Of a stretch of DNA of 5,665 bases, positions 1 through 5,431 are shown in pieces. The stretch comes from Bacteroidales bacterium UBA3816 (GTDB lineage: Bacteria; Bacteroidota; Bacteroidia; Bacteroidales; P3). The position numbers and the translations under genes were made by a program. How positions within the stretch are numbered: position 1 is the stretch's first letter; every line of letters begins with the position of its first letter. The notes beneath the pieces are model-generated. The model made no database searches. It was given only the letters and a program-made list of their open reading frames with translations, and was not told where the DNA came from. The stretch covers positions 1-5,665 of the forward strand of contig DFDY01000060.1 of NCBI GenBank assembly GCA_002368955.1, read 5' to 3'.

Positions 1-41
1 AATGCGGCTTGTTTAGGAGATTTCCCTTTTGAAATCGAGTG

Positions 42-72
42 CAAAGATACGACTTTTTTTCCAATTGACAAA
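42..72 (-). promoter_or_regulatory. Bacteroidota-type housekeeping promoter, firing leftward out of the window
   Basis: Read on the minus strand, TTTG (72-69) is followed by a 19-nt spacer (68-50) and then TATCTTTG (49-42). This fits the known Bacteroidota primary sigma-factor consensus: a -33 TTTG, 19-21 nt, then a -7 TAnnTTTG. The spacer is AT-rich with a seven-base T run on the plus strand. Transcription would start a few bases left of 42 and leave the window within about 35 nt, so the gene it serves lies outside. It is on the same strand as the operon but downstream of it, so it marks the start of a separate transcription unit. Confidence 0.7.
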
Positions 73-299
73 CTTTTCTGTCTACTTTTTTCTAATTTAT
101 TATTTAAATCACTTGAAATATGAATGTTATGTATTCATTTCTTTGCTTTTAATCCACTTCTAAAGTTGTTTTTTCAGTGATTAATTTCCCCTTTTTATCT
201 CAAATTTTAGTCCTTTTTGTCTTCAAATATGTATGATTGTTATAAATAATTGATATGTTGTGAATTGTACTTATTTCTGGTCAAATTAACGTTTATTGT

Positions 300-392
300 C
301 GTGCCGAAGGCACGTAATCCGATTAGTCCCACACGAAACGAAGTGCCGTGTGGGGTATGGCACTACCTTTGTCATGACGTGTCGAAGACACG
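300..392. repeat. Cluster of GAA-loop hairpins, probable intergenic palindromic element
   Basis: Two near-identical 15-base perfect hairpins bracket the element: CGTGCC-GAA-GGCACG (300-314) and CGTGTC-GAA-GACACG (378-392), each with a 6-bp stem and GAA loop. Between them, CCCACACG (328-335) pairs perfectly with CGTGTGGG (347-354) around an 11-nt loop. A competing stem, AGTGCC (342-347) with GGCACT (359-364), overlaps it, so two mutually exclusive folds are possible. GTCATGAC (371-378) is a perfect 8-bp palindrome and TAATC-C-GATTA (315-325) a short one. The repeated architecture suggests a dispersed REP-like element or a structured RNA; which one cannot be told from one copy. No transposase (such as a RAYT) is present in the window. 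Confidence 0.55.
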
Positions 393-536
393 CTACAGTA
401 CTAAATATCTAATGGTCGCGAGAGCCCAACAATTTCATCATGCCTACATTGTGCCCGTCGTATAGTATGGGATTGTTATGATTAAGTGCCCAAGGAACGA
501 AAACTAAGAGTCTGAGTAGTCATCCTTATTGTTGTT

Positions 537-581
537 GTCCTATATTTACAACTACTACTCTCCGCGATGAGTCCTATATTT
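537..581. repeat. 11-bp direct repeat just downstream of the operon
   Basis: GTCCTATATTT occurs at 537-547 and again at 571-581, 34 bp from start to start, within 75 bp of the phosphatase stop codon. The left copy is also flanked by a 5-bp inverted repeat (GTTGT 534-538, ACAAC 548-552). It could be a protein-binding site, the trace of a small duplication, or chance in AT-rich DNA. No function is assigned. Confidence 0.3.
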
Positions 582-607
582 CTGCAATCTATCTATAGCC
601 AGGCTCC

Positions 608-1423
608 TCAGTCCAGTGCATTGCTTTGGGCCATGGCAACCGAATAATCGTCCAATGCCAACAGCCCCATATCATATCGCGAACGCAAATGGGTCTGAAG
701 GTTATAACTGCTGCGGCAGCGCATTAGTTTCTCCACCACTGTGCTCCCAAAGTCAAAGCATGGCAGAGTCAGTGCCGCACGCACATAGTTGCTGCACTTG
801 GATTGTCGTCCAATGGCCTCTTGCAGTTCTTCGGCGTACTCATCCCTTCGCGACACCTCGTACATCATAAGTACATAATGTGCCAGCGCATCGCTAGTCA
901 CAAATAGGATACTCTCATCGTCGGTGTCAAATATTCCCGAGCTGAAACCTTTCTCGTCAATCGCATCCTTGCAACTGACAAGATAAGGAGCCCGGTTGAA
1001 GTCGGCCAGTCGACTAAAACTGTGTTGCAACAATCCTGTCGCGCGACTATAGCAAAATACCACGCTGTCGCCATAGGCCATCCAGCTGCTCTTGCCTGTG
1101 TCCGAGAGCCAAATGGCGGCTAGTGTGGCAAAGGAACCTTCGTCGTAGAACTTGCTCAAGTGCATAGGACTGAGTTGCCGTGCTTTCTGCTCATGGGTGG
1201 TATAGAACAATTCCCAGATGCCGTCTAGCCAGCCGTCCAGTTGACCGAATGTGGTGACCGGACTGTCGGGTAGCTTTGACACCATGTATCTCGACCACTC
1301 GTCAGCAAAAAGACCCCCTCCACCCGCACCGTCTGACACGGCTAGGAGTCCCGGACGGGCAGTGGCAGCATCCTCGTTTATCGTCTCGCCAAATTTGGCT
1401 ACAGAGAGTGCCTTGGGTTTCAT
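608..1423 (-). CDS. PP2C-family Ser/Thr protein phosphatase (last gene of the operon)
   Basis: The 271-aa product is a cytosolic PP2C-type metal-dependent phosphatase, expected to remove phosphate from Ser/Thr residues. The family's motifs appear in order: Asn-Glu-Asp at 16-18, VSDGAGG with Asp31-Gly32, GSFATLAAIWL from Gly96, AYGDS with Asp119, VTSDAL with Asp178, and the terminal DDYS at 258-261. The metal-binding aspartates (31, 178, 258) are therefore intact and the enzyme is probably active. Its length fits a single-domain PP2C, with no signal peptide or membrane segment. The ATG overlaps the stop of the DarT-VWA gene as ATGA, which supports this start and indicates translational coupling. 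Together with the operon's kinase and VWA protein it forms a TerY-P-like phosphorylation triad, so its likely substrates are the kinase or the DarT-VWA protein. The pairing is inferred; the family call is firm. Confidence 0.88.
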   Translation of the reverse strand: MKPKALSVAKFGETINEDAATARPGLLAVSDGAGGGGLFADEWSRYMVSKLPDSPVTTFGQLDGWLDGIWELFYTTHEQKARQLSPMHLSKFYDEGSFATLAAIWLSDTGKSSWMAYGDSVVFCYSRATGLLQHSFSRLADFNRAPYLVSCKDAIDEKGFSSGIFDTDDESILFVTSDALAHYVLMMYEVSRRDEYAEELQEAIGRQSKCSNYVRAALTLPCFDFGSTVVEKLMRCRSSYNLQTHLRSRYDMGLLALDDYSVAMAQSNALD

Positions 1424-2856
1424 ACGTTTTGATTGATATTGGTGGGGGTGCCGATGTCCATCAGCTGCACCAAGGTGGTCAGGTCGGTGTTCTCTGCCAT
1501 TGCCACGTGGCGTGTGGCGCCGTCGGTCTGTTTCAGTTTGGCTATGTCTGCGTTGTAGCGCGTTGGCAGAAGACTCGAAAGGTCATAGAGCAATGCCGAA
1601 TAGCTGTTGTACACCTCGTTCTTGCTGGTGGGCAGGAAGGCCGTCACATGGTCGTGGGTCGGAATGATGTGTATGTTCCATAGCAGCACGTTGCCGTCGG
1701 GCGTGAACATCGACTTGATTTCGTTGGCCTGTTGCACTAGGCTCTCGCGCGTGGTTCCGTTGAATTCCCCATCGGTGATGTGGATGACGGTGGGTGGATA
1801 GCATTCTTGGCCGGCGTGGTCCATCAGCCACTCTTCCAGCAGATGGCGCACATAGTCGAAAGCCATGTGCAGGCGTGTCCAGCTTTGGTTGCAAACGGGT
1901 TCCACCCACTGCACGCGCTCCACCTCCTTGGTGGTGACACCTTTGCGGGTGCGGGTCTCCTCCTTTACAGTGATGCGTTTATACGGATTGTTCTGCAACT
2001 CTTCGGGCGACACAAAGTCCCGCCCTGTTAGTGCTCCTTGCCAACCGCTCACCACCCTTTCGCCATAGCCCACCACGGCAATGTCAAAATAGTGGCGCAC
2101 CTCGTTTGTCTTAATGCAGCGGTACACCAATTCCTGTATCTGGTTGTTCACTATTTGGGCCACTGCGTCGGCAAGGGTCATGCGGGTGCCGTTGAAGAGG
2201 GTTTCGCGCTTCATGGAGACCGACTGGTCGACAAGGAAGATAAAGGCCGTTGGGGTGTTGCGGGTGATTTGTGCCGTGTAGGGCTGCTTGGCTTGCAGTT
2301 GTTGGTTTACGGGTATGCCAAAACTCTGGATGTTGGTGATGTATTGCAAGGGCAGGAAACTTTTTACCATCACTTCGGCTTGGAAAAATGGTTGCTCCTC
2401 CTCGTCAAGGTCAAAGTGATTGCGAGCGGTGACCGAATTGAAATGGATGAGACTGAAATCTGCCAATGTGTCACCGCGCCGAGCATCGTTGCGAGTGGCA
2501 TTGCGGTCGCTATATAGAGTTCCTACCCATCCTATGGCTTCGATGTCAATTTCAAGGATAACGGGATTGCTGATACGCCCTTCCTGCATGGCTAAATACA
2601 TCATAGGATGGTCTCGCGTAAAGCTGAGGCGCACATAATCCTGCAAGCCGTTGTTCTTGTCCAGTTGCCGTGAGAGGTCTGAGCCCCCAGGCTTGGCTAT
2701 TTTGATGCCGCGCTGCTCGCAGCCGTACCACGAATAGAGGCCACCACTGCGGATGATGGACTCCAGATTGTCGCGGTCAGTGAAATGGTAGAGTTTCTTG
2801 ATGCCATGCTGGGCAAGGATAGTTTGGCAATCGTTCCAACTTGCTTTCTTGTTCAT
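1420..2856 (-). CDS. DarT-like ADP-ribosyltransferase fused to a VWA domain
   Basis: The 478-aa protein has two domains. Residues about 20-178 resemble DarT (DUF4433), the toxin family that transfers ADP-ribose from NAD+ to bases in single-stranded DNA. Visible motifs are LYHFT (22-26), SGGLYSW (37-43), FTRDHPMMY (79-87) with candidate catalytic Arg81, SDRNA (116-120), and QAEVMV (159-164) whose Glu161 fits the catalytic glutamate. Residues about 203-470 form a VWA domain with a complete MIDAS: DQSVS (Asp210, Ser212, Ser214), Thr327 in SWTRL, and Asp362 in ITDGE. This recalls TerY-type VWA proteins. There is no signal peptide or membrane segment. The gene starts 6 nt after the NADAR-like gene and overlaps the phosphatase by 4 nt. 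I infer an effector whose toxic domain is controlled through the VWA part by the neighbouring kinase and phosphatase. DarT is usually a standalone protein of roughly 200 aa paired with DarG, so this architecture is unusual. The ADP-ribosyl target is not known. Confidence 0.82.
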   Translation of the reverse strand: MNKKASWNDCQTILAQHGIKKLYHFTDRDNLESIIRSGGLYSWYGCEQRGIKIAKPGGSDLSRQLDKNNGLQDYVRLSFTRDHPMMYLAMQEGRISNPVILEIDIEAIGWVGTLYSDRNATRNDARRGDTLADFSLIHFNSVTARNHFDLDEEEQPFFQAEVMVKSFLPLQYITNIQSFGIPVNQQLQAKQPYTAQITRNTPTAFIFLVDQSVSMKRETLFNGTRMTLADAVAQIVNNQIQELVYRCIKTNEVRHYFDIAVVGYGERVVSGWQGALTGRDFVSPEELQNNPYKRITVKEETRTRKGVTTKEVERVQWVEPVCNQSWTRLHMAFDYVRHLLEEWLMDHAGQECYPPTVIHITDGEFNGTTRESLVQQANEIKSMFTPDGNVLLWNIHIIPTHDHVTAFLPTSKNEVYNSYSALLYDLSSLLPTRYNADIAKLKQTDGATRHVAMAENTDLTTLVQLMDIGTPTNINQNV

Positions 2857-2862
2857 AGGGAT

Positions 2863-3480
2863 TTAAAAGAGGGTTAGTTGTTGTGCTGTCTTAGGAGTTG
2901 TGGTGCCGTAGGGATAGAGGCCTTCGATGTAGGCCTTCACCAGCGAGGCGTGGGACAGAGAACTGGTGGTGTACTCAATGTCAGGGTTAGTGTCGAAATC
3001 TAGCAGCACCACGGTTTGCGTTGCGCTCAGCTGCCGCAGACGCTCTATGAGAGCAGCAGCCTTGTGTTGCAACATCCAGCCGTAAGTGGGAATAAATATC
3101 TGCTTGCGAGCCTCCACATAGTCTAACAGCTGGGTGCCTTGCACCCCTTTGCGGTGGCCGAGACAGCGGTCATGTGTGTCCAAGGTACGTTTGAGGCCGT
3201 GCATGGTGTCGTTGGCGAAACAGGATAGGTCAATGTCCTCATGCTCGAAGACCTTCAGACCTTGCCACACTCCCTCCACACAGGCGGAGGTGACGCCGGG
3301 ACTGAAAGGCACGGGGATGCCATAGTGGGGGAAGAAAGGGCTGAGCCGCTGCCATTCGTCAGTGGCGTGGCTGGTGACATCTATCAGCAATGCCCCCGGG
3401 TGCTGACGCAGCAGGGTCTCGGGTTTCTTTCTGCGGGAGTCTATCTGTATCATGGTACAATCAGAATGGAAGGTCTTCAT
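2863..3480 (-). CDS. Conserved protein, NADAR-like / DUF6939-like; candidate ADP-ribose-removing antidote
   Basis: The 205-aa protein is soluble, without signal peptide. Two blocks look conserved: FPHYGIPVPFSPG followed by SACVEGVWQGLKVFE (about 50-78), and near the C-terminus LLDFDTNPDIE with LSHASLVKAYIEGLYP. From memory these match a bacterial/phage family listed as DUF6939. The first block also resembles the NADAR signature (Ser-Pro-rich segment, then Val-Glu-x-x-x-Gln-x-x-Lys), and GHRKG further on resembles its distal Gly-Arg motif. NADAR proteins are known to remove ADP-ribose from guanosine and to pair with some DarT toxins. A DarT-domain gene begins 6 nt downstream, which makes an antidote role attractive but inferred. 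The start is uncertain: the first ATG overlaps the kinase gene by 20 nt, while Met10 (ATG at 3453) begins 7 nt after the kinase stop and reads MIQIDSRRKK, closer to how I recall the family beginning. Neither has a clear ribosome binding site. Confidence 0.6.
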   Translation of the reverse strand: MKTFHSDCTMIQIDSRRKKPETLLRQHPGALLIDVTSHATDEWQRLSPFFPHYGIPVPFSPGVTSACVEGVWQGLKVFEHEDIDLSCFANDTMHGLKRTLDTHDRCLGHRKGVQGTQLLDYVEARKQIFIPTYGWMLQHKAAALIERLRQLSATQTVVLLDFDTNPDIEYTTSSLSHASLVKAYIEGLYPYGTTTPKTAQQLTLF

Positions 3481-5404
3481 ATGGTTCTTTTAGTTTTGAA
3501 TGCAAGTCGGGAGGCAACAAAGCCTTGAAATGTTCCGTCATCCCTTGGGGGATATGGATATCGGTGAGATTCTTACACCTCTCAAAAGCCCAGTCTCCGA
3601 TATGCGTCAGGCTGGCGGGCAGGGTGATGGCGGTGAGATTCTTACACCCATAAAAAGCCTTGCCCCCGATATGAGTCAGGCCGACGGGCAGGGTGATGAC
3701 GGTGAGATTATTACATTCATAAAAAGCACCGTCACCGATATGCGTCAGGCCGTCGGGCAGGGTGATGGCGGTGAGTTTCTTACATCCCAAAAAAGCCATG
3801 TCACCGATATGCGTCAGGCCGCCGGGCAGGGTGACGGCGGTGAGATTCTTACACCCCTCAAAAGCTCTGTTCCCGATATGCGTCAGGCTGGCGGGCAGGG
3901 TAACCACCGCCTTATCCGACAAGAATGCAATCAACAGCTTGCCCTGCGCATCCATTAAACATCCATCTCGGAATGAGAAGTGCGGAGAATGGTTTACAAC
4001 TGACCGAATACCTGTCCACGAAAAAGCACTGTCCCCAATATGTGTCAGGCAGGCAGGCAAGGTGATAGCGTAGAGATTCATACATAACTCAAAAGCACAA
4101 TCCCCGATATGCGACAGGCTGGCGGGCAGGGTGATGGCGGTGAGATTCAGACAACCATCAAAAGCACTGTCCCCGATATGCGTCAGGCCGGCAGGCAGGG
4201 CGATGACGGTGAGATACTCACAACACATAAAAGCTCTGTCCCCAATATGCGTCAGGCTGGCGGGCAGGGTGATGGCAGTGAGATTACTAGGAGAAAAAAG
4301 AATATCATTATAAAAAGCACTGCCGCGTATCACCTTGCAGCCCTCTTTTACCTGATAAGATACAAGATTTCTATTAGCACATTCCAACAACTCTGTGCCG
4401 TCGGGGCTGTAGACCACTCCGTACTCGTCTTTGATGCCATTGGCTATCTCCTCTTTAGTGGCATCAGCTGTGTTGACAACAACTGGAGTGGGTGGGGCGG
4501 CGGGTTTAGTGAGGTTGAAGAGGCGGAAGGAGACTTGGGCGAGGGTTTTCTGCCGCAGGGCGAGGAGGAAGAGGGCATATACGCGGTCGAGCTCGGCAGA
4601 GGTGGAGGGGAACTCATCGCGGAGGAAGGTGCAACGCTCCGGGCTGCGATAGTCGGCCTCGGAGAGGAGCAGGCGGTCGGCAGCCCCGTAGCGGTTGAGG
4701 TAGTCGGGGCAGTGGGCCACGGCACGGAGCGAGAGGAGGATGGAGGCCAGGGCGAAGTCGTCGATATGCTCGGAGAAGTCAGCATCGGTGCGGTCGGGAT
4801 GGCGGAAGTCGGGGCTGCCCATCTCGGGAGCCAGCTGCCCTTGCATGGCGGGGACGAACATGCCATCGTAGTCCACTAACACCAGCGTGCCATCGGGACG
4901 GACGAGAATGTTGTCCGGCTTGAGGTCGCCATGGGCGAAGGGCTGGGTGAGGAGCCACGCTGCAAGACGGCCAAACTGATAGGCCAGGAGGTGGAGAGCG
5001 TAGGGGTTGGAGAGATGGGCGCGGAGATAATTGTCGAGGGTGATACCTTCCACCCAGTCCATGACCAGCACGGGATATTCGGCACCGCCGTTGCCTGTGT
5101 CTACAAAGAGTTCGCGCTCCAAAAAACGGATGTGTGCAAGATAGGAAGAAGTGACCTGCTCGATCTCGTCGGCGATGAGGCGGTAGGCCTCGGCACGCCC
5201 GGGTTGGTCTTTCAAAAAGCATTTGAGGGCATGGAAAGAGCCGTCGCGAGTGTCCTGCATCTTGAAAACCACGGCGAAGTTGCCACTGCTCATCACCGGG
5301 CTGCCATCGGCCTCAGTGACCAGCCGAAAATTGGCCAGCTGGTCGAAGTTGTCCTCGGCCAGCCGCAGGGCATCGATATATTGTTTTATAGTAGGATGGA
5401 GCAT
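3461..5404 (-). CDS. Cytosolic protein kinase fused to BspA-type leucine-rich repeats
   Basis: The 647-aa protein has an N-terminal kinase domain (about 25-290), a Pro-rich linker (about 300-312) and a C-terminal LRR_5/BspA repeat domain (about 330-621). Kinase landmarks are a degenerate glycine loop SSGNFAVVF (39-47), Lys61 in HALKCF as the ATP lysine, the catalytic loop HGDLKPDNILV (158-168; Asp160, Asn165), and Asp178 in LVDYDGM in the DFG position, 13 residues after Asn165 as in canonical kinases. All catalytic residues are present; HGD replaces HRD, so it is a non-RD kinase. There is no signal peptide or membrane segment, unlike typical surface BspA proteins, so the repeats probably act inside the cell as a ligand- or partner-binding module. 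The gene begins 27 nt after an upstream partial gene with no promoter between, and its end overlaps the next gene by 20 nt. I infer it is the sensor kinase of a TerY-P-like triad with the VWA and PP2C proteins. Confidence 0.85.
   Translation of the reverse strand: MLHPTIKQYIDALRLAEDNFDQLANFRLVTEADGSPVMSSGNFAVVFKMQDTRDGSFHALKCFLKDQPGRAEAYRLIADEIEQVTSSYLAHIRFLERELFVDTGNGGAEYPVLVMDWVEGITLDNYLRAHLSNPYALHLLAYQFGRLAAWLLTQPFAHGDLKPDNILVRPDGTLVLVDYDGMFVPAMQGQLAPEMGSPDFRHPDRTDADFSEHIDDFALASILLSLRAVAHCPDYLNRYGAADRLLLSEADYRSPERCTFLRDEFPSTSAELDRVYALFLLALRQKTLAQVSFRLFNLTKPAAPPTPVVVNTADATKEEIANGIKDEYGVVYSPDGTELLECANRNLVSYQVKEGCKVIRGSAFYNDILFSPSNLTAITLPASLTHIGDRAFMCCEYLTVIALPAGLTHIGDSAFDGCLNLTAITLPASLSHIGDCAFELCMNLYAITLPACLTHIGDSAFSWTGIRSVVNHSPHFSFRDGCLMDAQGKLLIAFLSDKAVVTLPASLTHIGNRAFEGCKNLTAVTLPGGLTHIGDMAFLGCKKLTAITLPDGLTHIGDGAFYECNNLTVITLPVGLTHIGGKAFYGCKNLTAITLPASLTHIGDWAFERCKNLTDIHIPQGMTEHFKALLPPDLHSKLKEPYEDLPF
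3569..4282 (-). repeat. Coding 69-bp tandem repeats (BspA/LRR_5 units) in two blocks
   Basis: The kinase gene carries nine near-identical 23-residue units: four in residues 375-465 (4282-4010) and five in about 500-612 (3907-3569), followed by a degenerate tenth. They are split by an island at about 466-499 that contains FSFRDGCL, an element commonly seen between LRR_5 blocks. Each unit begins LTAITLPASLTHIGD or a close variant, then one variable residue, Ala-Phe, two variable residues, usually Cys, and two more variable residues. The framework is strongly conserved, while the residue after HIGD runs Arg, Ser, Cys, Ser, Arg, Met, Gly, Lys, Trp. The DNA repeats give long open frames on the opposite strand, which are not genes. 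Confidence 0.9.
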
Positions 5405-5431
5405 AGCCTCTGTGCAATTATTTCTGTGGTT

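Larger units (their letters stand above)
1..607. other. Intergenic region without a credible gene
   Basis: This 607-base stretch lies 3' of the phosphatase gene. Bases 1-300 are strongly AT-rich with many T runs on the plus strand, unlike the GC-richer operon. The only items I can support are a leftward promoter at 42-72, a hairpin cluster at 300-392 and an 11-bp direct repeat at 537-581. The one open frame (250-465, plus) runs through the hairpin cluster and resembles no protein I know. I found no tRNA-like fold and no hairpin followed by a U-tract on the minus strand that would make a standard terminator for the operon, so termination may be Rho-dependent or use the hairpin cluster. Confidence 0.7.

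Noticed and set aside
115..141. AT-rich hairpin (ATGAAT 120-125 with ATTCAT 133-138) followed by T-rich DNA, terminator-like on the plus strand
   Set aside because: The stem is all A/T apart from two pairs, contains a bulge in its extension, and no plus-strand gene precedes it; likely chance in AT-rich DNA.
364..371. TACCTTTG on the plus strand, matching the Bacteroidota -7 box
   Set aside because: No TTTG lies 19-21 nt upstream, it sits inside the hairpin cluster, and there is no plus-strand gene to its right.
250..465. 71-codon plus-strand open frame in the intergenic region
   Set aside because: It crosses the hairpin cluster, has no recognisable domain, and its sequence is dictated by the palindromes.
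481..607. Possible intrinsic terminator for the operon on the minus strand
   Set aside because: Only 4-5 bp stems were found and none is followed by a U-tract on the minus strand.
3545..4339. Regularly spaced repeats that might suggest a CRISPR array
   Set aside because: The period is a constant 69 bp in frame with 23-residue LRR units inside a kinase gene; there are no unique spacers of CRISPR type.
4109..4879. 256-codon open frame on the plus strand, with similar ones at 3500-3958 and 3762-4073
   Set aside because: They are antisense to the LRR repeats and kinase; the repetitive MRQAGGQGDGGEI pattern is the reverse reading of the 69-bp repeat, and the minus-strand reading has clear domain motifs.
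4444..5222. Minus-strand frames 4444-4866, 4779-5222 and 4876-5085
   Set aside because: They lie out of frame inside the kinase gene and show low-complexity Ser/Pro/Arg translations without motifs.
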